Part shown: in pieces, positions 32,359-44,140 of the stretch | How positions within the stretch are numbered: the first letter of the stretch is position 1 | Layout of the letters: each line of letters starts with the position of its first letter | NCBI RefSeq assembly: GCF_016808335.1 | Contig: NC_053149.1 | Coordinates: 13,443,714-13,507,713 of the forward strand | From: Panicum virgatum | Taxonomy: Eukaryota > Streptophyta > Magnoliopsida > Poales > Poaceae | Reading direction: 5' to 3' | Length of the DNA: 64,000 nucleotides | Notes under the pieces: model-generated | What the model saw: only the letters and a program-made list of their open reading frames with translations | What the model was told of the DNA's origin: nothing | Database searches by the model: none | Position numbers and translations under genes: made by a program

Positions 32359-32654
32359 ACAGGGCCATGGCGACGCGCAGCAGCTCCGGGGGCCCCTCCG
32401 GATCCGCGCCGCCGAACGTGAGCGCCCGGAAGAAGTACCAGAGCTCCTCCCGGCGCGGCCCGCACAGCCGGAGCGGCGGCGCGGTTGCCAGGCCCGCGTG
32501 CGCGCCCGCCCTGCTGATGAGGATAAACTTGCTCCCCCGTGCACACGGCGGCGGACGGACGCGTGGAGCCTTCTCCATCGCTCCTCCTCCTCGCCCGAGC
32601 CGCCGCCACCGTCGAGCCGCCGCCACCGTCGAGGCCGACCACGATCAACGACCT
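32359..32654 (-). pseudogene. NB-ARC-like copy C, 3' fragment
   Basis: Minus-strand sequence closely matching the middle of copy B (paralogous to about 29730-30015; RREELWYFFRAL and SKFILISRAG are readable). It is cut on the left at 32359, where AT-rich repeat DNA begins, and on the right by Tat element B after the target duplication GACCT. A GCCGCCACCGTCGAG unit is tandemly doubled here. The remainder of the gene lies 12.2 kb away at 44890-46203. Confidence 0.8.
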
Positions 32655-33195
32655 TCCGGGGGATTGGACCTTCGGGTCAAGCCCTCACCCTCGGAAATTC
32701 TCCCTAACTCGTTTGCAGGACCTTCGGGGACCAAGATCTTCGGTAACGAAGGATATCGCCTTCGTCCGGCCGAAGGTGACGAACGGTTGCTCAGAAACAC
32801 AAGTTCGAGGACCAGGATCTTCGGGAACGAGGATCGCCTTCGGAGCTCCCCGAAGGAAACGAAAGCCTTCGCCTGGAGCAGGCGTGCGTGTAAAACATAA
32901 ATACGTGAGAAGGTCGGGTTTGTACACCTGAATACGTGAGAAGGTCGGAGTTGTACACCTCTAACCTTGTAAATTTACCCTGAAACCGGTTGTAAGTGAG
33001 CTGTAAATGAGTTGGAAGGGGGCAGTTTAGGAAAACCCGGCCGAAGATTAAGGGTATAAATATCCCCCTCTCTCCACAGTGTAAAGAGTTTAATTTTCTT
33101 GGCTATTAATGAAGAATTCTGTTCCTACTTTCATTACCATTTTTCACTCTGTTCATGCTCCCTGTCTGGTCATCTAAGAAGCTAAGATACCAACA
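32655..33195 (+). repeat. 5' LTR of Tat element B
   Basis: 541 bp ending CCAACA. The first bases read TCCGGGGGATTGG where the 3' LTR has TGTTGGGGATTGC, so the terminal TG has been lost. A TATA box (TATAAATAT) lies at 33055-33063. CCTTCGG/CGAAGG words are frequent in the first 250 bp. Confidence 0.9.
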
Positions 33196-33213
33196 GCGGC
33201 GCCCACCGTTCCA
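33196..33213 (+). other. Primer binding site region of Tat element B
   Basis: GCGGCGCCCACCGTTCCA directly follows the LTR. Related Tat elements have TGGCGCCCACCG here, so the site appears to have a mutated first base. Confidence 0.6.
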
Positions 33214-33232
33214 GCTCGAAAGACAACCCACG

Positions 33233-34431
33233 ATGGCCCCAGCGAAGAAGAAAGCCACCGCCGGCACCACAAGCACCTCCACTGAGCCTGGCCGTATCCT
33301 CGATGGCCCTCAACCGCAGCACGAAGGAGCCAACCCACGAATTGAAGACATCACCAACGAAGCTGCTCTTCATGGAGACCCGATTGATAACACTGAAAAC
33401 ACCGAAACTCATCAACTCACAGAAGCAGCACTCAAGCTCAAGGCCCTTGAAATGAAGAAAAAGAACATCGAAGCTCAGCTTGTCACCAAAAAGAGGGCAC
33501 TGGACCAGGCAAACAAGCTAGCCGAGACCAAGCGCAGGCTAGTAGAGATGGAGGCAGAAGTTGAGAGCTTGCAGAGGGCATACCAAAAAATGCCCGAAGG
33601 TTCCTCCCAGCAATAAAATCGCGTCATCCTCCAGACAGCCTTCGCTCACAATGAAAACCAAAGGCCACTGCCGGTCAACCTCCCATTTGACCCGACCTCG
33701 CCACTCTCAGTCGCTCTGCAGCGAACTTCATGGCCGCTCGGCTATAAGCCCATACAGCTCCCCAAGTACAACGCTACAACAGATCCAACTCAGTTCCTCA
33801 TGGCCTACGAAGCAACCATCGCCTTGGCCGGAAGTGACGACTCCACCATGGCCAAGTCCTTCATCATGGCCTGCGAAGGTTCTGTGGCCAACTGGTAATC
33901 GTACTTCACCTCTGCAATCAATCAACAACTGGTATTAGCTGAAAGGAAGGCTCCTCCAGGACTTCCAGGGCTTCAGAAGGCTCAACACCAACACTGTGAA
34001 AGACTTCAAATGCCCCCAGCATAACCGAGAGCCTATCTATGACTACTTCCGGAGGTTCGTCCAAAAAAAAGGCTCAAATTCCAAACTTCCCAGAGAAAGA
34101 TGCGATAGAGAAATGCATCGAGGGTCTCCTGCCTGGCCAGCTTGCTTCCCACCTCATAAGAGAGCCTCCGAGGACTCTAGAGGAGCTTTATTCAGAAGCA
34201 GAAAAGTACGCGAAGTCAAACGCCGACCACCGCAGGAGGGTCGAGCAAAGAAGAATCATGCATCAGGCAGAAAAATACAACCAGCAAACGTGGCAGCAAG
34301 AGAAGCAGCCAGCTCACCAGCTCATCTTACCTCTGGAACCTTCGCATGAAGATGAGGATCAGATAACCTTCGATCCCTTCATAACACCGCCAGAGTCGGA
34401 ACCCCAATGCTCAAACGACAAGTAACCTTCA
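33233..34431 (+). pseudogene. gag of Tat element B, broken
   Basis: It starts MAPAKKKATAG at 33233. The first segment (to 33616) is a charged helical region with coiled-coil-like repeats (KLKALEMKKKN, LAETKRRLVEMEAEVESL). After a stop, the gag core appears in other frames (LPKYNATTDPTQFL, FIMACEGSVANW then a stop near 33897; YFRRFVQKK; FPEKDAIEKCIEGLLPGQLA). Several frameshifts and stops prevent full-length product. The domain order matches Tat gag proteins. Confidence 0.7.
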
Positions 34432-35377
34432 TCCGGGGCACGAGGCAGAGGTCGCGGCAGAGGAAGGGGCCGAGGTCGTGGACCTTCGCGTGATCCCACA
34501 AAATTCTTCTGCCACTTCCATGGGTCTGACTCCGACCACAAAACAAACCAGTGCCCGGAGAAGAAGAAGACCTTTGACAGAATGGAGTCCGAGAAAAAAG
34601 CCAAGCTAGTTGGGCACACTGCACGGCCTCAGACTCCACAACCGCAACAAATACAGTACGCGCAACATTCGTTCGTTCCACCACCCACATTTACATAAGC
34701 ATACCGTCCACCCATGTTTAACTACAACTACAATCACAATTGGCAGCCGCAGCCAAACCCTCAAACGCAAACCATTCAACCCACCACCCAAGCTCAACCA
34801 ACTTAAGAGCAGCTACCACCACCCCCAATCCACCCACCAAAACAAGAAAACCAAACTGCAAATAGCCAACCCGCGGCACTACCATCCTTCGGTATGATCA
34901 TGCTCATCTCCAGAGGTTCCACCCTGGACTTCGAAAATAAGAGGCAGCGCAGGGACTACTTCAGCCAAGTCCATTGCATCGTCTCCGAAGGTCCAACCAA
35001 GAGAACCCAGTGGTCACACTCTCCGATCACTTTCTCCGATCACTTTCTCCGAAGAAGATGTCAACCTCATCAGCTACCCACACACAGATGCTCTTGTCAT
35101 CGAGGCAAACATTCAGGGCTGGAGAATTGACAAGATACTGGTTGACACTGGCAGCTCTATATACATCATTTTTTCCGACAACTTCGACAAGATGGGCATC
35201 GACCGAAATCTGCTTCAGCCTTCGGATATCCCTTTAATGGGTTTCGGAGGAAAGAGAGTCAATGCAATCGGCAAACTGTCGCTTGCTGTGTCCTTCGGAG
35301 ACACAGCCAACGTAAGAACAGAGCACATCACCTTCGATGTGGTAGAGATGCCCTACCCATACCGCGCAATCCTATGA
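34432..35377 (+). pseudogene. Zinc-finger and protease region, Tat element B
   Basis: A Cys/His segment (FFCHFHGSDSDHKTNQCPEKK) near 34500-34565 is the gag zinc-finger region. The protease follows at about 35100-35377 with the active site ILVDTGSSIYIIF and ends at a TGA after YPYRAIL. Stops in the linker (near 34430 and 34696) break continuity. Confidence 0.65.
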
Positions 35378-35654
35378 AGGGGGACAATCAATAAGTTCGA
35401 AGCTGTCGTACATCAATTGTACTTATGCATGAAGATTCCGGCTCCCGCGGGGGGTCATCACCATCCGTGGAGACCAGCAGCTTGCGCGGGATATAGAGCG
35501 GGGATACACCCCAGGCCAGAAAAATGTCCACAACCTTCGGACTGAATCTAAGCCTGCCACCTTCAGAGAGCAGCAGAGAGACAACGAGAAAGCAACCTTC
35601 GAGGAAGACTGCGAAGTCAAGAAGGTCCCCCTTGACGTACATCTACCTGACAAA

Positions 35655-36990
35655 ATGGTAACCATCAACGCAACCCTCGAGCCCGAGGAAGAAAAAGAGC
35701 TTCTTGAATTTCTCCACAAGAATCAAGATGTTTTTGCATGGTCCACCAGTGACCTACGGGGCGTCAGCAGAGATATCATTGAGCATCGCTTGGATATCAA
35801 ACCCAAACATCAAGCTAAAGAAGCAGAAGCTTCGCAAAATGGCAGATGAAAAAGTCACAGCAGTCAAGGCCGAGGTCCAGAGACTGCTAGATGCGAAAGT
35901 TATCCGAGAAGTCAAATACCCAACATGGCTGGCAAACACCGTGCCGGTCAAAAAGAAGAATGGCAAGTGGCGAATGTGCATCGATTTCACTGACCTCAAT
36001 AAAGCCTGCCCGAAGGATGACTTCTCGCTGCCAAGAATCGACAGAGTCATCGATGATGCGGCAAACAGTCAACTGATGTCTCTGTTGGATTGCTTCTCCG
36101 GATACCATCAGATTTGGATGAGGAAAGAGGACGAAGAAAAAACAAGCTTCATAACCCTCTTCGGCACCTATTGCTTCGTGAGGATGCCCGAAGGATTGAA
36201 AAATGCAGGACAGTCTTTTTCAAGAATGTCTTCGGTGGTCCTGGAGCACCAACTCAGAAGAAATATTCTGGTTTACGTTGACGATATTGTAGTAACCAGT
36301 TCAATAAGAGGCAATCATGTGGCAGACCTGGCCGAAACCTTCGCAAGCCTAAGAAAAGCAGGCCTATCCCTGAACCCCAACAAGTGCATCTTCGGAGTTC
36401 ACAAAGGAAAGGTGTTAGGATGCCTCGTGTCCACCAAAGGCATCGAAGCAAATCCTGACAAAGTAAAAGCTCTCTGGAACATGGAGGAGCCCAAGTCCAT
36501 CAGGGACGTACAGAAGCTCACAGGGCGGATAGCAGCCCTAAACAGATTTATCCCTCGCTCTGCTGACCGAAGCCTACCATTCTTCAAGGTCCTTCGCAAT
36601 GCAAACAAATTCGAGTGGGGCCCCGAGCAAAGCGAAGCCCTCCATGCACTCAAAAACCATCTCCAGAACATGGTCAAAATGACCTCACCTGACCCGAAGG
36701 ATGTGTTGCTCCTATACATCGTGGCATCCTACTCTGCTGTCAGTGCAGCGCTCGTGCTCGAGAGAGAAACCAAGGGGAAGAAGAAGCAGCTACCAGTTTG
36801 CTTCATATCCGAAGCTCTAGCTGGCTCGAAGCTCCTGTACTCAGAGCTAGAGAAAATTGCATATGCAGTAGTCATGTCTGCTCGAAAGCTTCGACACTAC
36901 TTCGAAGCCCACAAGATAATCGTAGTTACAGATCAACCTCTGCATGACCTGTTCAACAACAGGGAAGCCTCGGTCAGGATTGCCAAATGA
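35655..36990 (+). pseudogene. Reverse transcriptase and first RNase H, Tat element B
   Basis: The N-terminal part 35655-35849 (QDVFAWSTSDLRGVSRDIIEH) is one frame off the main ORF 35704-36990, so there is a frameshift near 35815. RT motifs include WRMCIDFTDLNKACPKDDFSLPR, LDCFSGYHQIWM and the catalytic ILVYVDDIVVTS. RNase H follows (ISEALAGSKLLYSELEK, SARKLRHYFEAHK). The ORF ends at TGA 36988-36990 where relatives have the Trp of AKWASEL, so a single TGG-to-TGA change ended it. Confidence 0.85.
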
Positions 36991-37650
36991 GCTTCAGAAC
37001 TATCTGAGTTCTACATAGACTTCGAGAGGAGAACAACCATCAAGTCACAAGTATTGGCAGAATTCATTGCCGACTGGACATCCCCAATCTTCAAGGAGGA
37101 ACCTTCAGCTGAAACCTGGACCGTGCACTGCGACGGAGCCTGGTGCAACGAAGGAGCAGGAATTGCTGCGATCATATAATCTCCCTCGGGAGCAAAAACA
37201 AGATACGCAGCACGGCTAAGCTTCGGCAACCTCGAATCATTAACAAACAACACCACCGAGTATGAAGCCTTGCTCCTAGTCCTTCGCAAAATGAAAGCCC
37301 TTGGCCATCAAAATTTCATAGTCAGAACAGATTCGAAGGTCGTCAGAGACCACGTCGAAAAAGACGCAGAGGCAAGAAAACCAGAACTAATCAAGTACCT
37401 CGATGCCGTCAGAGCCATGGAGAAGAATTTCAAAGGCTTCGACATCGTCCATATCCCGAGGCATATGAACGACGAGGCTGGCAAACTGGCAAAAGCAGCA
37501 TCTAGAAAGGAACAATTACCCTCGGATGTATTCTTCGAAGAAATCACAGAACCTTCGGTCAAGCCAAAAAAAGAAAAACAAGTTTCAGTCATCTCAGCCG
37601 AAGATTGGAGAACACCGATAATGGAGTACCTCCGAGGAAACATCGAGCTG
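36991..37650 (+). pseudogene. Second (additional) RNase H, Tat element B
   Basis: In the RT frame after the stop come the end of the first RNase H (ASELSEFYIDFERR, SQVLAEFIADW) and a second RNase H-like domain: WTVHCDGAWCNEGAGIAAI, NNTTEYEALLLVLRKM, FIVRTDSKVVRDHV and HIPRHMNDEAGKLAKAA. One stop occurs at 37178-37180. This dual RNase H defines the Tat lineage. Confidence 0.8.
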
Positions 37651-38822
37651 CCAAATGAGAAAGAGGAGAAAAAATGTTCCAGAGGGCGAGGGGCTACATC
37701 ATCTCCGAGGAAGAGTTGTTCAAGTCAGGTGTCACCAGCCCATGGTTAAAGTGCATCTCGACAACCGAAGGAATCGAACTCCTCAAAGAAATTCACTCCG
37801 AGTTTTGTGGATCACACATTGGCTTCAGATAACTTGTCTCCAAAGCCTTTAGGCAAGGATTCTTCTGGCCAACGGCGCTAAAGGACGCTCAACACATAGT
37901 GAAAACATGCCAAGCATGCCAAATGATGGGCCCAAAGTCCTCTAAACCTTTGGAATCAACTCAGCTGATACCTCCGATCTGGCCTCTTCAAAGATGGGGA
38001 ATTGACCTAGTTGGACCTCTACCAACAGCCCAGGGCAATTACAAGTACGCAATAGTTGTTGTTGAGTACTTCACAAAGTGGATCGAGGCCAAGCCACTCA
38101 TCAACATCACATCAGAAACAATCAGAAAATTCTTCTGGCAGAACATCATCTGCAGGTTCGGGGTCCCAAGGGAGATCACTATCGACAATGGCAAACAATT
38201 CGATTCACAGCTCTTCCGAGAATTCTGCTACATTGTGGGCACGAAGGTAATCTTTGCCTTAGTGTACCACCCGCAATCCAACGGGGCCGTTGAAAGAGCC
38301 AACGGCATCATCTTCGGCAGCATCAAAAAGTGCATGTTTGATCAGAAAAAGGGAAAATGGGCTGATGAACTACCGAAGGTCATCTGGTCGCACGACACCT
38401 CCGAATCAAGAACCACCAAGTTCACCCCATTCAGGCTACTCTACGGTGCCGAAGCAATGACACCAGAGGATCTCAAAAACCGAAGCCTAAGGGTAACCCA
38501 CCAAGTTGAGGCCATCCCCTCGGACGACAAAGACCTCATGGAGCTAGACATCCTACAAGCCTCGGAAAACCTAGAAAAGTATCAGCAAGAAACCACGAAG
38601 TGGAGGGACAAGAAGGTCGTAAAAAAGAGCATCGCAGTAGGAGACTGGGTTCTAAAAAGAAAGCCAAATGCCGAAACCTCCGGCAAACTTCAATCCAAGT
38701 GGGAAGGGCCATTCCTAGTAATCAAGAGCAACAGGCCAGGGTCATATCACCTGTCTGACGCCGAAGGCAACAAGCTGCAGCATCCTTGGAATGCGGACAG
38801 CCTTAAAAAGTACTACATTTAA
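37651..38822 (+). pseudogene. Integrase of Tat element B
   Basis: The zinc finger region (HSEFCGSHIGF, CQACQMMG) is interrupted by a frameshift near 37670 and a stop near 37830. From 37899 a 307-codon frame is open. The catalytic core has Asp in WGIDLVGPLP, Asp in TIDNGKQF and Glu in NGAVERANG; the C-terminal GDWVLKRK and WEGPFLVI follow. It ends at TAA 38822. The core looks intact but cannot be reached from gag without crossing stops. Confidence 0.85.
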
Positions 38823-39131
38823 GATTGTGAAAAGGCCGCATCGCGAAACTATAAGCGATTGCGGACCTTCGTAGACTTTTTCAGTTCTTTTTACTTTGTA
38901 AAAGGGATGTACTCTTTTCCTCACAGGGGGAAACTCCACACCGGAGGTGAGGTTTTTGACGAGGCGGACCCATTGTAAACCATTTCAATGAAATGAATTT
39001 CCCCCAAATAAAGTGTCCCCTTCGCCTAAGCAGCCCAAATGGCAAGCTTCGGCAAGCATCTATATGCTACACAAAACAATAAGTTAGCAAAGTATACAGA
39101 ATCCGTAAACTTTGCATACTTATCAAAACAA

Positions 39132-40060
39132 ATGCCAAGGGGCTTCGACCTTCAAAAAGGTCCGAACCAAAAAACCTTCGGCACAAAAGGCATAAAAAGT
39201 GCAAAACAAATGCCAAGGGGCTTCGACCTTCAAAAAGGTCCGAACCAAAAAACCTTCGGCACCAAAGGCACAAAAAGTGCAAAACAAATGCCAAGTGGCT
39301 TCGACCTTCAAAAAGGTCCGAACCAAAAAAACCTTCGGCACAAAAGGCACAATAAGTGCAAAATAAGCGCCAAGGGGCTTCGACCTTCAAAAAGGTCCGA
39401 ACCAAAAAACCTTCGGCACAAAAGTCACAATAAGTGCAAAACAAACGCCAAGGGGCTTCGACCTTCAAAAAGGTCCGAACCAAAAAACCTTCGGCACCAA
39501 AGGCACAAAAAGTGCAAAACAAACGCCAAGGGGCTTCGACCTTCAAAAAGGTCCGAACCAAAAAACCTTCGGCACAAAAGGCACAATAAGTGCAAAACAA
39601 GCGCCAATGGGCTTCGACCTTCAAAAAGGTCCGAACCAAAAAACCTTCGGCACAAAAGGCACAATAAGTGCAAAACAAACGCCAAGGGGCTTCGACCTCC
39701 AAAAAGGTCCGAACCAAAAAACCATCGGCACAAAAGGCACAATAACTGCAAAACAAGCGCCAAGGGGCTTCGACCTTCAAAAAGGTCCGAACCAAAAAAC
39801 CTTCGGCACAAAAGGCACAATAAGTGCAAAACAAACGCCAAGGGGCTTCGACCTTCAAAAAGGTCCGAACCAAAAGACCTTCGGCAATAAAGACACAAAA
39901 TGTGCAAAAAGAACGCTAAGGGGCTTCGGCTTTTTAAAGGTTTCTAACCAAAAAACCTTCGGCAATAAAGTCACGAAATGTGCCAAAATAACGCCAAGGG
40001 CCGTTTCGACTTTTAAGACGAACCGAACCAAAAGACCTTCAGCAAAAAACCAAAAGAAAA
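39132..40060 (+). repeat. Tandem array, 78-bp unit, about 12 copies
   Basis: Units start GCCAAGGGGCTTCGACCTTC and repeat every 77-79 bp; the last two are degenerate. Each contains a short inverted repeat (GACCTTC..AAAAAGGTC) and the element word CCTTCGG. Seventy-eight is divisible by three, so both strands stay open by periodicity. The array lies between pol and the antisense gene, where Tat elements often carry tandem repeats. Confidence 0.92.
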
Positions 40061-40371
40061 ATACCCTCGGAAAGATCGAAACATGGATGCCAGAAAGGGG
40101 GGAGATGTTTTTCCTTCAAACCCCTAGGCATCAATTGCTTGATCCACACAACAAAAAGAACAAAAGCCCCCGAAGACAACAGCGCGCAAGAAAGGGAGGA
40201 GACATTTTCTCAAAAATTCGAAATTTCATCGCGTTGCCTCGGTGGTAAACAAATAGTCTAACAAAGTTCCACAAAAGAGAACTGACCTTACTACACAAAC
40301 TGCCTCCGGGCAACAACTCGTTAGGAAGGGGGGAGACGTTTTTCCCAAAACAAAACCCTAACGAGCGTTGC

Positions 40372-40615
40372 CTCGAAGGGTGCACAAAACACAGCACCTA
40401 GAAGGATGCACATCACAAGGCACTTCGAAGGATGCACAAAAACAACACCTCGAAGAATGCACATCACAAGGCACCTCGAAGGATGCACATCACAAGGCAC
40501 CTCGAAGGGTGCACAAAACACAGCACCTCGAAGGATGCATTCAAAGAGTCATCTCAAAGGATGCCCGGACAAAGGCATCTCGAAGATGCACACAGAGAGG
40601 GAGCCCGAAGGATGC
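40372..40615 (+). repeat. Second tandem array, about 30-bp units
   Basis: About ten imperfect units built on CACCTCGAAGGATGCACA, with spacing near 26-33 bp. It sits between the 78-bp array and the 3' end of the antisense gene. Confidence 0.8.
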
Positions 40616-40879
40616 GCAACAAGAAGCCCTGGGAAAAACAATCCCGAGAGCATGTACACATCGAGAAGCAACACGAAGTTAACATGCGAACGAAAGTAAA
40701 AAAGATTACAATGAATCACGTCCGGACCAGCACAAGTATTCTGCAATGCTGCATCCGGGACAAGCAAGGCTGAAAGCCTCCCAGCTCATCGAAACCCTAG
40801 TGTTGTTCACGTCCTGCAGCATGGGAATATTTACAAACAAGTTCTAAAGCCCCAAAAACAAACCCCAACAAGCTAATCT

Positions 40880-43800
40880 TTACACCTGAGCTCTCGGAGA
40901 TCCGTCTGCTTCGCATCCCGAAGGAGACCTGCTCGCTTCGTATGTCCCATCGACCCCCGAAGGTTGATCAGGATTTAATTCCTGCACAAATAACAAAGTT
41001 TTACCACGAGAAAGCCAAAAACCAAAAAAAGCTTACCCCTGTCGCAACAGCCGCGAGGGTCCTAACAGCGACCTTCCCCGAAGGCTCCCAGAAGCGCTCG
41101 AAGTATGCAATCTTGACATTCTGAATCCTGTCAACCTCTTCGGACAAACCCTCGTAGGGAATGTACTGAAAGTCCGCTTCCATCTTAGAGAGGTCGACGG
41201 CGCTGGCACGGAGAAGATTCCCAACAAGCCCCTCGAAGGAGACGGACGCCGCGTTATCATTCGCAACGCTCATCACCTCCCCGAGGCCCTCGAACTCCGA
41301 TAGCAACCAGTCCAAAAGATGAAAGAAAACTTGGGGACCTTCGGCCGGCTCAGGCAAGGGCAAAGGCTCCACCCCAAGGGCAACAAGAGCCTTCCTGTAC
41401 TCTTGGTACACCGCGTCGGCCCGAGCGGCAACCTCCGAGAAACCCCCCTCGAGCTCCGCCACCCTAGTTTGAATCGCCTCCAACTCACTAACCTTATCCT
41501 TAAGAGCTTTCTTCTCATTGGCGTCATCCTCTACCGTCTTCCGAAGGTTTTCAAGAACCCTCTCGTTGTCCCTCGCAGCCGCCTCCAGCCTGGTACACTT
41601 CCCCTTCAATTTTGTATTCTCATCCCTCAGAGCGAGAACTTCCGCCTCAGCCCGCCGTAGCTTCTCCGACAGGCTCAGCTTTTCAGTGGCGCTCTTGACC
41701 CGAAGGTCCGCGTCCGCCTTGGCCTTCTGCATCAAAATACGGCTAGCGTGGGCAAGCTTCTTGCTCAACTCGGCCATGATGAATGCAGCATCGGAGGTGG
41801 ACGTTTCTGCCACGGCTACATTAAACTCTGAATCAAACACAAAATCACCTTCGGGGACAACAAAAAGTGAACAAAAGCTAAACACAATCAGACCCCGCCT
41901 TACCCTTTTCAGGGGAAAGAATCCCAGCCGTTCCAGGCCCATGCATCACCGCCAAAAGTTGCTTCATCGACGCAGACACAGCTGCGAAGGAAATAAAAAG
42001 AGGGACCATCTAAGATCACAAACAAACCAAGGGTTGTCAAAACCAAGGAAACAAAGCTTACCGGCTTCATCGAAGCTCAACCCCTCCAGAACATCCACCT
42101 CCCTATCCGAAGGTAGAGCCGAGGCTCCGCCTGGGAAATCCCCGCCCCTGAGAGAGAGCAGCGTCTCACCAACCGCGATCTCCCCCTCCTCGGCACCCGC
42201 CGCAAGGGAAGGTGTGGCGACAGCAGCCGTCGGCGCTGCATCCTTCGGGACACCAATCACAGACCCAGTAGGCCTAGGCTCAGGCGGCCTCGGAATGTCC
42301 GTAGGCTTGGCCCCAGTCTTGACAAGACTCTGAATCCTCCGGCATTTCGTCGTACCTTCGGAGGAACAGTGAAGGTTAATCAGAGCTCTCGCCACCTCAA
42401 CCCGACGGCCGGAACCAAAAAGCATAGTCTGGTACTCATCGCTGAGATCATAACGGGATTTAAAAAGCCTCCCCTCGGGAACTACAATCTCCCCGCCCAC
42501 CGTCCCTATGAGCTCTTCCATGAATGAGGGCGTACCGCTGTCGCCCGAAGAAACCTCCTCATCTTGCGCCTTCCTCTTGGCGCTCTCAGCCCTCGCAATA
42601 GAAACCTTCGTGCTCGAAGGTTTCCGACTGAGCCCGCGACCTCGCGTGCCAACAGCCCCGGAGCTCCCTGCCTCCTCCACCTTAGCCTTTCCTCTGGACT
42701 TCGACCCAGGAACCTCCAAACCAACGTTCCCCGAAGGAGTCATTCTTGGAACAACGTTCGCCGGCACCGCCGAGCCTCGTAGGCCAGGCCCATCTCAGCC
42801 AAACACCGGTTCAACCGAAGGTTACCGCCGCACACCTCGACCAAAGAATGATACTCCTTTTTGTTCCAAGGACCCAGTATCTCCGTAGCTTGCCGCTCCA
42901 GCTCACCCACAATAACTTCGTCACTGGAACCTTCGGGCCTCCGAAGCCCAAAAACCGGAGAAGTCAAATCATACTTCAAACCAGCAAAGCGCTTGCGCTC
43001 GAACCTCGATGGAGACCAACCAGCAGCCAAAGGCCAAACCTTCGCAGCCAGAAATTCCTCGACAGCATCCCTGCCACCACAAACTTGGCAAGCCGTCATG
43101 AAGGCTTCCAGACACGATTTGAAACTCGGCCCACGCTTGCTGAAGGCAGGCTGATAGACGTGATCGAACATCTCAATGTTCGAAGCCAGCAGACACTTCT
43201 CCTCGACAGAACCTTCGGGATCAGGGAAGCCAATCTTGGCGTAAAACCAGTATCCCAACCAGTTCCCCTCCCACTTATTCTTGTAAGCCGTCGAGAGCAT
43301 AACCTTCACTAGGTCGGTCCTTTTGTTTGGCTTGCGAGGAACGAAGGTGCAGCAGCCGTTCTGAACCTCGCTAAGCTCGGCATCATCATCTACATAGACC
43401 TTACGAGGCTGGTAGTGCAGCTGAAAAAGCCTACAAAAGGCATCCACGGACACTTCCCCTCCGAAGGTCCGCACCACCCACAGAAACTTGGCCAATGCAA
43501 CAATCCCGTTCGGGGTAAAGTGGTGGAGCTTCACTTTAAATGGCTCCAAAAGCCTCGGCACAATTGGATCCATCGGAAGCCTAAGCCCCACTGTAAAAAA
43601 ATCCATAAAGACCACAACCTCGCCGGTCACCGGTACAGGAATCACTTCTGCCCCTGGAGGGCGACAAACCCCCTCGGCGAAATAGCCCTTCGAAACGTAG
43701 AAGTCTATCGTACTCTGAGAAACGACAGATGGCCCGAAAAGCAAAGTCTTACGTTTAGCCATTAGTTCCGACACGTCCGCGGACACCGCCGAAAGGCTCT

Positions 43801-43900
43801 CGCTGGACTGCTGCTATTGAGAAGGCTGCGAACCACCCACCTCTCCTTCGGGAGCTGGACCAGAGTCTGCACGGAGAACCGCCCTCTTAATGAATGCCAT
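40880..43900 (-). CDS. Antisense spliced gene of Tat element B, gypsy-type transposon-like domain
   Basis: Minus-strand gene opposite to gag-pol. Coding segments: 43900-42062, 41981-41904, 41848-41037 and 40981-40880. All three introns have GT-AG ends with GTAAG donors, and phases match (1, 1, 0), ending in TAA. N-terminal residues about 80-150 (GEVVVFMDFFTVGL, LHHFTPNGI) resemble the domain called putative gypsy-type transposon (Pfam Transposase_28, from memory). The third segment is a long coiled coil (LSEKLRRAEAEVLALRDENTKL). Two lesions break this copy: a CAG-to-TAG stop at 43816-43814 and a one-base deletion near 42770, which is also the change needed to keep intron phase. An antisense ORF is known in the maize Grande element of this lineage; its function is unknown. 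Expected intact length is about 940 residues. Confidence 0.75.
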
Positions 43901-43902
43901 AT

Positions 43903-44007
43903 CTACACAAAAACGAAGAAAGGCAAATTAGGAAAAAGGGTTCAAACGAACCTTCGATCAACCTCGCTGTTTGCTTAGTACGAGCCATGAGCTGCAAATC
44001 CACTTAC
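43903..44007 (-). other. 5' leader intron of the antisense gene
   Basis: On the minus strand GTAAGTGG begins at 44007, and a pyrimidine-rich tail ending TTTTTGTGTAG lies just before the ATG at 43900. The 105-bp size, strong donor and acceptor, and position two bases upstream of the start codon suggest a 5' untranslated intron. Confidence 0.6.
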
Positions 44008-44131
44008 ACTGAGGAAAACGACCAGCTTGATCACGCACGAAAGCGGAACCTTCGAAAGAAACGCTTTATAGTGGAAAGCGCCGAAGGTATGCAAAGCTCG
44101 AGAGGGCAAAGAATTTACCCCCTCCCCCTCC

Positions 44132-44140
44132 GCTTATATA
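44132..44140 (-). promoter_or_regulatory. TATA box of the antisense gene
   Basis: The minus strand reads CCTATATAAGCGG, a strong plant TATA box 232 bp upstream of the antisense ATG. A start site near 44105 would give a short first exon ending at the GTAAGT donor at 44007. It lies inside the element, just 5' of the 3' LTR. Confidence 0.65.

Noticed and set aside
39039..39907. Two overlapping repeat ORFs of 283 and 268 codons, as possible repeat proteins
   Set aside because: The frames are open only because the 78-bp unit is divisible by three and lacks stops. No start context, no conserved protein signal.
39132..40060. CRISPR-like repeat array
   Set aside because: Units are contiguous tandem repeats without unique spacers, within a plant retrotransposon.
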